Assembly: GCA_026708325.1 (NCBI GenBank)
Contig: JAPOVC010000014.1
Location: 186,001-250,000 of the forward strand
Direction: 5' to 3'
From: Anaerolineaceae bacterium
GTDB lineage: Bacteria > Chloroflexota > Anaerolineae > Aggregatilineales > Phototrophicaceae
DNA length: 64,000 nt
The notes under the pieces are model-generated. The model did no database searches. It was not told the DNA's origin and saw nothing but the letters and a program-made list of their open reading frames with translations. This document shows, one piece after another, positions 26,247-35,515 of the stretch; the first letter of the stretch is position 1, and the number at the start of each line of letters is the position of its first letter. A program made the translations under genes and the position numbers.

Positions 26247-27698
26247 ATGAAAGACAGCCAACTGGCAGAATTGCGGGGCGGGCAGCGTTCGGACGGCGAA
26301 CGCGTGCTCGCCCTGCAGTACGCGCCCATGTTACGCATGGATGCAAACGAACCCTTTCTTCCGCTCGCACTTGGTTACACAGTTTTCCGTGAGGGCCGGG
26401 ATTCACGCTCTTTTCCAAGGCGCATTGAATTGCCGCCAGCCTGCGAATTCGCCATTGAATACGCGATCTGGTGGGACTGGGACATTGAGCATCTCTACGA
26501 ACTGGAGCACGTCTGGGTCTATGTGGGCCAGGACAAAAGGGTCATGGATGCCGAGGCCAGCTGGCACGGCGATTGGCATTCCATGCGTTCGCCGGATGGC
26601 AGTTTGCCCCTGCTGGACGGTCGCGTTTCACCCTGCTCCGAGCCCGGCAAACATGCCTTCGCGCCCGACCCGGCGCCCTTGCTGAAGCAAAAAGCAAAGA
26701 CCGTCCTGTGTTGCGGACCACAGGCCGGGACCAGTGGCGTGCACGTTACGCCCCTTTACGCAGGTCGCATTGGAGAACGCAACGTCATCAACAACCAGCT
26801 CGTCTGGACCTGGCTGGAACGCCGACGCTTTGAGCCCGCATGGAATTTCTCGCAAATTGTCGATCTGCGCGACTGCATCGCCGTGCCCTGGCCCGCGCTG
26901 GAGGCCTGGATTCCGGAGCGTGTCACCCATCTCGTCACAGAACTTGAGGCCAACATCGCCCCACGCGAGCGCCGTGTCTTGCGAATCGCCCATCGCGGCG
27001 CTTCAGCGCTCGCTCAGGAAAACTCCGTCAGCGCCTTTCGCGTCGCCGCAGAACGGGGCGCGGACATGGTGGAGGTGGACCTGCGCTTTACGGCGGACAA
27101 GATACCGGTCGCCGCCCATGACGCCGATTTGCAACGCGTCTATGGCGTGGAGGGCAACGTGGCCGATTGCAGCCTGGAGGAGCTGCGTCGTCTGACAGAG
27201 GGCAGGGGAGAACCCCTGCTGACTCTGGAGCAGGTCGTTCAGGCCTGCCGGCAATTGATGCTCGGCCTGTATCTGGACGTCAAGGACGTTGACGATGAGG
27301 ACGCTGGTCTGGCGGCCGTTGAATTGCTGCGGCGGAACGGCATGCTGCCGGTGACCGTCTTCGGCTCATTTCGCGCGGACTGGATGGCCGATCTGAAAGC
27401 GCTTTGCCCGGACGCCATGACTTCCATCCTTTTCGCTTCACGTCACGTGGATCCCGTCCGGCTGGCGCGCTCGCTCAACGCTGATTTCGTGCACCCTTGC
27501 TGGGAGCGCTTTGACCGGCCTCAGGACTGGCTAACGCCGGACTGGCTGGCAGCCGTACGCGAAGCTGGCCTGGGCGTCATGATCTGGCACGAAGAGCGCC
27601 CGGATGTCATTCGGGACCTGTATGAGCTTGGAATCTACGGCATATGCGCGGACGACCCGCAACTTTTGCTGCCGCCGGTTGCTGACTCCTCACAATGA
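26247..27698 (+). CDS. Two-domain protein: unknown N-terminal domain fused to glycerophosphodiester phosphodiesterase
   Basis: A 483-residue protein. Residues from about 245 form a GDPD TIM barrel with H249-R250 (IAHRGAS), E276 and D278 (MVEVDLR) and H291 (AAHD), the metal and catalytic positions of the family, and it ends YGICADDPQLLL as GDPD proteins do. Residues 1-235 form a domain I cannot name. It is rich in Trp, His and acidic residues (WWDWDIEHLYELEHVWVYV at 75-93, EASWHGDWHSM at 103-113), somewhat like the Vps62/necrosis-protein type of putative hydrolase. The GDPD part would cleave glycerophosphodiesters to glycerol-3-phosphate. No signal peptide is visible. It overlaps the downstream amidase start by four bases. 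Confidence 0.85.
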   Translation: MKDSQLAELRGGQRSDGERVLALQYAPMLRMDANEPFLPLALGYTVFREGRDSRSFPRRIELPPACEFAIEYAIWWDWDIEHLYELEHVWVYVGQDKRVMDAEASWHGDWHSMRSPDGSLPLLDGRVSPCSEPGKHAFAPDPAPLLKQKAKTVLCCGPQAGTSGVHVTPLYAGRIGERNVINNQLVWTWLERRRFEPAWNFSQIVDLRDCIAVPWPALEAWIPERVTHLVTELEANIAPRERRVLRIAHRGASALAQENSVSAFRVAAERGADMVEVDLRFTADKIPVAAHDADLQRVYGVEGNVADCSLEELRRLTEGRGEPLLTLEQVVQACRQLMLGLYLDVKDVDDEDAGLAAVELLRRNGMLPVTVFGSFRADWMADLKALCPDAMTSILFASRHVDPVRLARSLNADFVHPCWERFDRPQDWLTPDWLAAVREAGLGVMIWHEERPDVIRDLYELGIYGICADDPQLLLPPVADSSQ

Positions 27699-29335
27699 AC
27701 GAGGATGCAAGACCGACCAACGAGCAAATTGCAAACGCCGGTCGTCTGGTGGGCCTTGAATTCACGGAGGACGAGTGCAGCCAGATGGCGCAGCGTCTGG
27801 CCGAAAGGGCCGACCACTTCGAAAGGCTGCGCGAAGGACCCTTCGCGCGCCTGGGCAACCACGATGCGCCCTCCCTGTATTTCGATCCCAGGTTGCCGCG
27901 TAAGGGGTCTGTGCCCGCCGTAAAGCGTCACTATCGCCTGGCGGATGCGCCCGAGACGCAGCGACCTGCGACACTGGAGGAACTGGCCTTTTGGCCGGTC
28001 TCGCAACTGTCCCGCCTGCTGAAAAAGCGCCAGGTCAGTTCCCTTGAACTCACGGAAATGTATCTGGCCCGCCTGCGCCGTTTTGGCCCGCAACTTGAAT
28101 GCGTGGTCACCGTCACCGAAGAGCTGGCGCTGGAGCAGGCCCGTCGGGCTGACGAGGAGCTGGCGCGCGGAGTTTATCGAAGTCCGCTGCACGGCATCCC
28201 CTGGGGCGCCAAGGACCTGCTGGCCACGAAAGGCTATCCGACGACATGGGGCGCGACCCCCTGGCGCGACCAGGTGCTGGATGTCGATGCCACAGTCGTG
28301 CAGCGCCTGGAGGGTGCCGGCGCGGTGCTGATCGCCAAGCTGACCCTTGGCGCGCTCGCCAATGGCGACGTCTGGTTTGGCGGACTGACGCGCAACCCAT
28401 GGAATATGGAAGAGGGGTCCAGCGGTTCATCGGCGGGCTCGGCCAGCGCAACGGTGGCTGGCCTGGTCGGCTTTTCGATCGGCAGTGAGACCCTGGGGTC
28501 AATTGTGTCTCCCTCTGCGCGTTGCGGGGCTACCGGTCTGCGGCCGACATTCGGGCGGATCAGTCGCCACGGCGCCATGACGCTCAGCTGGTCGATGGAC
28601 AAGCTCGGGCCGATTTGCCGCTCGGTGGAGGACTGCGCCCTGGTGCTCGGCGCCATTTATGGCCCGGATGGAAGAGACCCGACGGTGAGCGACAGTCCCT
28701 TCACCTGGCTGCCACGTGGGGGCATGGAAGGAACTCGCATCGGCTACGTGGCGTCCGCGTTTGCGCCCGATGGTTCTGGCGAGGACGAGGATGAGGAGGA
28801 AAGGGAAAACAACGTCAACGTTCTGGCGACATTGCGGTCACTGGGCGCAGAGCTGTGCCCGGTGCATTTGCCGGAAGATGACCTGGATGCCGCCAACCTG
28901 ATCCTGCTGGTTGAAACCGCGGCGGCATTCGATGAAATGACCCGGCACAACCTGGATGACCAGCTGGTCCGTCAGGTCGAATCCGCCTGGCCCAATCAGT
29001 TGCGCTCGGCGCGCTTCATTCCCGCGGTCGAATACATTCAGGCCAACCGTTTCCGCACGCATCTGATGCAGGAGATGGACGACCTGATGGAAGACATTGA
29101 TCTGCTGGTAACGCCCTGTTTCGCTGGCAAGGTCTTGCCAGTCACCAATCTGACGGGCCATCCGGCGCTGGCTTTGCCGAATGGCTTCAGGGCCAATGGC
29201 ACGCCTACCAGCGTCAGCTTCATTGGAAAGCTGGACCAGGAAGCTGAACTGCTTGCCGCCGCCCGGGTGTACCAGGAGGCGACCGGCTTTCATCGGCAGC
29301 ATCCGCCACAATTCACGGGGAATACGGGTGGCTGA
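27695..29335 (+). CDS. Amidase signature-family protein (GatA-like)
   Basis: A 546-residue amidase with the Ser-cisSer-Lys triad: K173 in GIPWGAKDLL, the cis-Ser in the GSSGSSAGSAS stretch (about 241-251) and the nucleophile in GSETLGSIVSPS (S269). An N-terminal helical extension of about 95 residues precedes the domain, and residues about 365-370 hold an acidic DEDEEE patch. It hydrolyses an amide of unknown identity; no GatB or GatC is nearby, so a role in tRNA amidation is unlikely. It is translationally coupled to the GDPD fusion upstream (ATGA) and overlaps the SDR start by eight bases. Confidence 0.88.
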   Translation: MNEDARPTNEQIANAGRLVGLEFTEDECSQMAQRLAERADHFERLREGPFARLGNHDAPSLYFDPRLPRKGSVPAVKRHYRLADAPETQRPATLEELAFWPVSQLSRLLKKRQVSSLELTEMYLARLRRFGPQLECVVTVTEELALEQARRADEELARGVYRSPLHGIPWGAKDLLATKGYPTTWGATPWRDQVLDVDATVVQRLEGAGAVLIAKLTLGALANGDVWFGGLTRNPWNMEEGSSGSSAGSASATVAGLVGFSIGSETLGSIVSPSARCGATGLRPTFGRISRHGAMTLSWSMDKLGPICRSVEDCALVLGAIYGPDGRDPTVSDSPFTWLPRGGMEGTRIGYVASAFAPDGSGEDEDEEERENNVNVLATLRSLGAELCPVHLPEDDLDAANLILLVETAAAFDEMTRHNLDDQLVRQVESAWPNQLRSARFIPAVEYIQANRFRTHLMQEMDDLMEDIDLLVTPCFAGKVLPVTNLTGHPALALPNGFRANGTPTSVSFIGKLDQEAELLAAARVYQEATGFHRQHPPQFTGNTGG

Positions 29336-30056
29336 TCCTCGCTTCGCCGGCCAGGTGGCGCTGGTAACGGGCGGCGCCAGCGGTATAGGCGCGGGAATCG
29401 CCCGGCGTCTGGCACATGAAGGCGCCAGCGTCACGATTGGCGACATCAACCCTCCCGCAGAGGAGGATGTCGCGGCGTCGATGATGGTGGACGTTCGGGA
29501 GGAGGACTCGGTGAGGCGGGCCATGGCCGCTGTGATCGCCGACCATGGCCGGCTGGACATTCTGGTCAATTGCGCCGGAATTCCGGGACCTACCAGCGTC
29601 AACATCAGCGACTACAGCGCGGAGGAATTCGATCAGGTCGTGGCGGTGAATCTGCGCGGGGCCTTTCTGACGACAAGGGCTGCCATTGAGGCCATGTTGC
29701 CTCGCGGATACGGGCGGATCCTTCATCTGGTGTCGATTGCGGGCAAGGAAGGCAATCCGGGCATGGTCGGCTACTCGGCCTCCAAGGCAGGCATGACCGG
29801 ACTGATCAAGGGCGTTGGCAAGGAATACGCGACCAGCGGCATCACGGTTAACGGGCTGGCTCCTGCGGTCATACAGACTCCCATGATCGCCGACGTGACG
29901 CCGGAGACGCTCGCTTACATGGAAAGCAGGATTCCCATGGGTCGGCTTGGCACGATAGAGGAAGTGACGTCGCTGGCCTGCTGGATCGTGTCCCCCGAGG
30001 CCAGTTTCAATACCGGCTGCATCTTCGATCTCACCGGGGGACGCGCCACCTGGTAA
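29328..30056 (+). CDS. Short-chain dehydrogenase/reductase (FabG-like)
   Basis: A 242-residue classical SDR. The NAD(P) loop is VTGGASGIGAG, NCAG follows, and the catalytic residues are Ser (LVSIAG), Tyr and Lys (YSASKAG). It is of normal length and ends with the FDLTGGRATW tail often seen in 3-oxoacyl-ACP reductase-like dehydrogenases. Substrate is unknown. The GTG at 29328 with CGGGGA upstream is chosen; the frame extends to 29181 within the amidase but the extra residues show no homology. An A-run and stem-loop follow the stop at once. Confidence 0.85.
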   Translation: MADPRFAGQVALVTGGASGIGAGIARRLAHEGASVTIGDINPPAEEDVAASMMVDVREEDSVRRAMAAVIADHGRLDILVNCAGIPGPTSVNISDYSAEEFDQVVAVNLRGAFLTTRAAIEAMLPRGYGRILHLVSIAGKEGNPGMVGYSASKAGMTGLIKGVGKEYATSGITVNGLAPAVIQTPMIADVTPETLAYMESRIPMGRLGTIEEVTSLACWIVSPEASFNTGCIFDLTGGRATW

Positions 30057-30085
30057 AAAACGGCGCCCGACTGGCGGACGCCGTT
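30055..30085 (-). terminator. Rho-independent terminator between convergent SDR and membrane-protein genes
   Basis: The stem AACGGCG/CGCCGTT (30059-30085, 13-base loop) is followed on the minus strand by six T (30060-30055). It ends the transcript of the 135-residue membrane protein; on the plus strand only the stem is present. Confidence 0.7.
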
Positions 30086-30109
30086 CTCCTCGTTGGCTTC
30101 GTGCCAGAA

Positions 30110-30517
30110 TCAGGCTTCCTTGCTTCCACCAGTAGCTTCGGCGATCCAGGCCAGTGCTACGCCGCCTATGATGTGGCCGTAGAATTGAGCGCCCGAGAGA
30201 TCCAGCGCAAGCACGGCGCCCCCGGTTATCGCCGGCACAATGATGTTGGGGGAAATGATCCACCAAATGATGCCGTAGACCAGCCCGACGACCATGGTCT
30301 GCCAGCCACCGGTGGCCATGCTTTCAACCCATCCGGTGTATATGGCACCGTAAATGGCGCTGCCAATCAGAAACAAAATGAAGCCAATTATCGCTGCGCT
30401 TCCCTCTCCAAGAATCCCGGCGATCATGGAGATTTCTCCAGATCCCATAAAGGCGAGGTACAGGAAACTGGCGATGATGCCAAGCATCCCTCCCCTGTGT
30501 AGTTTTTCCATCTCCAT
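30110..30517 (-). CDS. Small integral membrane protein of unknown function
   Basis: A 135-residue protein that I do not recognise. It has four hydrophobic segments (about residues 10-33, 39-60, 72-92 and 95-125) joined by short polar turns, plus small motifs such as GSGEIS and GSAIYGAIYTGW. The Gly-rich, YqhR/DUF-like helices suggest a small multispan membrane protein. GAGAGGGG lies six bases before the ATG, and the gene has its own predicted promoter and terminator, so it is a single-gene unit between the SDR and 6-phosphogluconate dehydrogenase. Confidence 0.7.
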   Translation of the reverse strand: MEMEKLHRGGMLGIIASFLYLAFMGSGEISMIAGILGEGSAAIIGFILFLIGSAIYGAIYTGWVESMATGGWQTMVVGLVYGIIWWIISPNIIVPAITGGAVLALDLSGAQFYGHIIGGVALAWIAEATGGSKEA

Positions 30518-30564
30518 CAGAATCCCCTCTCAACTCCTCCTGTCTTTCGGATTGCCGCCAACCA

Positions 30565-30593
30565 AGCATACCCTGTTTTGCTTAGTGTAGCAA
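30565..30593 (-). promoter_or_regulatory. Predicted promoter of the small membrane protein gene
   Basis: Minus strand TTGCTA (30588-30593), a 17-base spacer and TATGCT (30565-30570), 47 bases before the ATG at 30517. Confidence 0.4.
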
Positions 30594-30743
30594 AGTAACT
30601 GGTTCTCTATCCACGCATGGCGATGCATTCGCGTCATCGCTGCCGCCACATGTCGAGTTCCCTTGCAAATGGCACAGGAATTGCCCCTTTTCGCCATACG
30701 CGAATCGGCCCAGGACCTCAAGTGACCTGGCAAATGCAGTCTG

Positions 30744-30770
30744 TTGAATCGCCAGCGGCTGCGTTATTCT
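30744..30770 (+). promoter_or_regulatory. Weak candidate promoter before gnd
   Basis: TTGAAT (30744-30749), a short 15-base spacer and TATTCT (30765-30770), about 34 bases before the gnd ATG. The rest of the 286-base divergent gap shows nothing else I can name. Confidence 0.25.
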
Positions 30771-30803
30771 CTTGCGGATTGGCGGGCCCGAAATGGAGAT
30801 GGA

Positions 30804-32255
<1,452 letters not shown>

Positions 32256-32274
32256 GCCAATTGCCGGCGGCGCC

Positions 32275-33375
32275 ATGCCATCCCTGACGGTAAACGCTGC
32301 CTTTCTGATCACCTTTTTTCTGGCCCTGGCGCTGGCCGTCGCCACCAGCCCGCTGATGATGAAGCTGGGCGTTCGCCTGGGCATTGTGACGCGGCCCTCC
32401 GGGAGACGTCGCCACGAAGGCGACCGGGCCCGCCTTTCAAGGCTGGGAGGCGGCGTCCTGTTTGTCAGCTTCACCGCGACGGTTCTGGTGGCCCAACTGC
32501 TCGATGTGCCGCGCCATGATGCGGAGGAACCTCTGCGCCTGACCGGTCTGTTGCTGGGCGCATTGGTCATTTTTGCCACGGGCTTGCTGGACGACTACCT
32601 GGAACTGAAGCCGCACTGGTGGTTCGCCGGTCAGTTGCTGGCCGCCAGCATCGCGATTCATCATCACATTTTCATTGAAGGCTTCAACAATCCACTGACC
32701 GGCACTCAAACGCCGGAGTGGCCCTTCATGATCACGATTGCCCTGTCGTTGCTGTGGATCATTGGCATGACCAACACTGTCAATTTTCTGGACGGCCTCG
32801 ACGGACTCTCCCACGGGGTGGTCTTTATCGCCGCCTGCGTCCTGTTTATGAACAGCGCAATCGTGCTTGAACCCCCACAGCTCAGCGTCAGTCTCTTGCC
32901 ACTGGCCCTTATGGGCGCTACCCTGGGGTTTCTGGTCTACAATTATTATCCTGCGCGGATATTCGCCGGCGGCGGTGCCTATCTGCTTGGTTACCTGATC
33001 GCCTGTCTAAGCATCATCGGCGGGGCCAAAATGGCGACAGTGCTGATGGTGATGGCCCTGCCCATACTTGATGCCATCTGGCAAATGGTCAATCGCATCC
33101 TGACCGGCCGCAGCCCCTTTCGCGGCGACCGGGGCCACGCCCATCATCGCCTGCTTGATCTTGGTTTCAGCCAGCGCCAGATTGTGCTGGGCTACTATCT
33201 CTTCTGCACGGGCTTCGGTACCCTGACCCTGCTACTGGAAAGTCGGTCTTTCAAGCTGATTTCTCTGGTCCTGTTGTCGGCCATTGTAGTGTGCGGCCTG
33301 GCCCTGCTGCTTTGGCTGGGGCGAGAGGGCGTTCAGGGCGCAGCGGGCAACAGGTCACCGGGCAGGGGCGTGTAG
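32275..33375 (+). CDS. WecA/MraY-family polyprenyl-phosphate sugar-1-phosphate transferase with a substituted active-site Asp
   Basis: A 366-residue membrane protein with about ten helices. Family motifs present are GLLDDYLELKP (paired Asp), NTVNFLDGLDGL (second acidic loop) and GDRGHAHHRLL (cytoplasmic His motif). Where the family has F-M-G-D-x-G, whose Asp binds Mg2+ and is essential in MraY, this protein reads FAGGGAYLLG, so the Asp is replaced by Gly. Normal members move UDP-GlcNAc, UDP-MurNAc-pentapeptide or a similar sugar phosphate onto undecaprenyl phosphate at the inner face of the membrane. Activity of this copy is uncertain. It overlaps the convergent DUF917 gene by 43 bases. Confidence 0.88.
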   Translation: MPSLTVNAAFLITFFLALALAVATSPLMMKLGVRLGIVTRPSGRRRHEGDRARLSRLGGGVLFVSFTATVLVAQLLDVPRHDAEEPLRLTGLLLGALVIFATGLLDDYLELKPHWWFAGQLLAASIAIHHHIFIEGFNNPLTGTQTPEWPFMITIALSLLWIIGMTNTVNFLDGLDGLSHGVVFIAACVLFMNSAIVLEPPQLSVSLLPLALMGATLGFLVYNYYPARIFAGGGAYLLGYLIACLSIIGGAKMATVLMVMALPILDAIWQMVNRILTGRSPFRGDRGHAHHRLLDLGFSQRQIVLGYYLFCTGFGTLTLLLESRSFKLISLVLLSAIVVCGLALLLWLGREGVQGAAGNRSPGRGV

Positions 33376-34436
33376 CGAACATCCTCGTAACCGAATGCGG
33401 CCGGACCGACTACCTCAAGCGCAGCCGGCGTCTTCAATTCCCGAACGGCCGGCATGCCAATCACGGCCACACGCAGGCCATAGCGCAGCATTTCAGTGCC
33501 CAGTGGGGTGCCATCCTCCAGCGTGACGATGGTGATCAGGTCCGGCACGCAGCACTCTACGTCGCCGTCGCGCCACGCCACCAGGTTCTCATTCTGGAAG
33601 ACGATCTCCATGCGGTCGTCGGGATTGTCAAAGGCCTGCAGGCTCATCCTGCCCCTTGCAAAGCCCTGCACGGTGCGACGTTCCACGTCCACGATTTTGC
33701 CTTCAAACAGCACCCGCCCGTTTCCCAGGTCGGCAATGACTTGCGCCGGGGAGGCCACCTTGTCCTCTCGCGCCTGCATTAAGGCCCTACCCAGGTCCAG
33801 CGCCAGCGAAAGTGTGCCGCGTACCAAATTGGCCTTGACTTCCGCGCCACTCATCAGGGACATCACCAGCGCGGCACTGCCGCCCATCTCGATGGTCAGG
33901 TTGCGGGCCCACTCCTCAGCCTGCAACGGGCTGGACAGTCGTTCAAAGATGGCGATGTTGCCGTGGCAGTCGCCGAGGGCCAGGGGACTGGCCGGAATGC
34001 CGCCTATAGAGAAGGTGTCCATCTGCAATTCCGGGAAAGCGCGGCCCATGCCGTCCCCGTCAAGAACCGGCAACCCGAGTTGCAGGGCGCTCATCAGCGG
34101 TTCCAGGGCGTTGGATCCCCCGATCTCGTTGATTACGAGGGCATCGAAATCACGTCCCAGATGTGCGGCCAGCGCCTGCACTGCACGGGCGACTTCGTCG
34201 CCGGCCTCGATCTTTTCGATGCCGACGGTGGGCGCGCCCGTCATCCCTACACCGACTACAAGCGTGTCATCGTCCAACTGTTCCACGTTCATAACCGGGC
34301 AGGGCGCGCCAGACAGCCGCAACTGCCTGTCCAGCTTCAGGCGTCCGATGTAGGTATTGCCGCCGCCGCCGGTGCCAAGGATGCCGGCCCCGAGCGCCAG
34401 AGCGGCCGTATCGCCCAGACCCACACTGGCGCTCAC
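33333..34436 (-). CDS. DUF917/S-Me-THD-family protein (third of three)
   Basis: A 367-residue PF06032-family protein. Marker segments are ALGAGILGTGGGGNTYIG near the N-terminus, INEIGGSNALEPLMSALQLGLPVLDGDGMGRAFPELQM in the middle and the C-terminal domain with KIVDVERRTVQGFARG and QNENLVAWRDG. The family was long uncharacterised; one member has been described as a metal-dependent S-methyl thiohydantoin desulfurase in ergothioneine breakdown. The Asp/Glu/Gly-rich centre (DGDGMGRAFPE) is a likely metal or substrate site. It is the last gene of the operon, overlapping the preceding DUF917 gene by four bases. Confidence 0.88.
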   Translation of the reverse strand: MSASVGLGDTAALALGAGILGTGGGGNTYIGRLKLDRQLRLSGAPCPVMNVEQLDDDTLVVGVGMTGAPTVGIEKIEAGDEVARAVQALAAHLGRDFDALVINEIGGSNALEPLMSALQLGLPVLDGDGMGRAFPELQMDTFSIGGIPASPLALGDCHGNIAIFERLSSPLQAEEWARNLTIEMGGSAALVMSLMSGAEVKANLVRGTLSLALDLGRALMQAREDKVASPAQVIADLGNGRVLFEGKIVDVERRTVQGFARGRMSLQAFDNPDDRMEIVFQNENLVAWRDGDVECCVPDLITIVTLEDGTPLGTEMLRYGLRVAVIGMPAVRELKTPAALEVVGPAAFGYEDVRYTPLPGDLLPAAP

Positions 34437-35515
34437 TGGCCGTATCGCTCCTCTACCGGCACGTATTCGACGTCATAGCCAAACACCCGCGGGCCGACCA
34501 GCTGCAGTCCCGCCTCGGAACGCCAACGGGGGGTGCAGGGAAAGGCGATCACCTCCACGCGGAAGCCGTAACGCAGGCCTTCGGTGGTGATGGGCTCACC
34601 GGTCTCAATATCCAGCACGGCGATGAGGTCCGGCACGGTGACGCAGACCTCGCCGTCGATGCGCGCGGCAAGGTGCTCGTTCTGGAAGGAGAGCTGCAAT
34701 TTCCGGCCTTCATAGTCGGCGATGCCGGTCATGAAGGCGTCGCCCTTGGCGAAACCGGCCTCCGTGCGCCGCTGGACATCGCTGATCTTGCCGCGGAATA
34801 CCGTGTATCCATTCACCGACTCACGAACGGTTCGGACCGGGTCCTGTTCCTCCAGCCGGGCCCGGCGGATCGTCTCGCCGATCCGTTGGGCCTGGGTGAT
34901 CGTGTCCGGCACGGCCGCTTCCTTCAGCTCCGCGACGGTCGCCGCATAGAGGGCGATCATTGCCATGGCGCCCATGTCGACGGTTACGCTGCGGGCGAAG
35001 GTCTCCGTCCAGTGGTTGTTGATGGTCTCCATGATGACGGTGTTGCCCCGTTCGTCCGACATGGCGATGGGCGTGGCGGAGATGCCGTGAATTGTGTGCG
35101 TGACCATTTGCAGCTCGGGGAAAGCCCGGCCCATGCCGTCACAATCGACCATGGGCAGACGCAGTCGCGCGGCGGCATAGATCGGAACGACCGAGTTTAG
35201 CCCGCCCGCCTCGATGCTCATCGTCGCGCGTACCGTCTTGCCGATGTACTTGCCGACCGAGAGAAAGGCATTGACGATGTCGTCGCCGTTGGGCATTTTC
35301 TCGACCATCACCGTGGGCGCGCCCATCATGGCGGTGGGAACGATGAGGTCCTCGTCGTCCAGTTCGTCCAGGGTATAGAGATCAACCGGGCCGTAGCGAC
35401 GAATCGATTCACGCGCCATCAACTTACCGATGTAGGGGTCGCCGCCGCCGCCGGTTCCCAGCACCGCAGCGCCAAGCGCAATGTCCTCCAGGGCCGCTTC
35501 ATCAATGACGCGCAT
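34433..35515 (-). CDS. DUF917/S-Me-THD-family protein (second of three)
   Basis: A 360-residue protein of the same PF06032 family as its two neighbours. It has GAAVLGTGGGGDPYIG, MSIEAGGLNSVVPIYAAARL, VDCDGMGRAFPELQM and the C-terminal ISDVQRRTEAGFAKGD and QNEHLAARIDG. Differences from the other copies at the substrate-facing positions (IEAGGLNS instead of IxEIGGxN) suggest a different ligand or a non-equivalent subunit. The ATG at 35515 overlaps the hydantoinase stop by one base; the upstream open frame lies inside that gene. Confidence 0.9.
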   Translation of the reverse strand: MRVIDEAALEDIALGAAVLGTGGGGDPYIGKLMARESIRRYGPVDLYTLDELDDEDLIVPTAMMGAPTVMVEKMPNGDDIVNAFLSVGKYIGKTVRATMSIEAGGLNSVVPIYAAARLRLPMVDCDGMGRAFPELQMVTHTIHGISATPIAMSDERGNTVIMETINNHWTETFARSVTVDMGAMAMIALYAATVAELKEAAVPDTITQAQRIGETIRRARLEEQDPVRTVRESVNGYTVFRGKISDVQRRTEAGFAKGDAFMTGIADYEGRKLQLSFQNEHLAARIDGEVCVTVPDLIAVLDIETGEPITTEGLRYGFRVEVIAFPCTPRWRSEAGLQLVGPRVFGYDVEYVPVEERYGQ

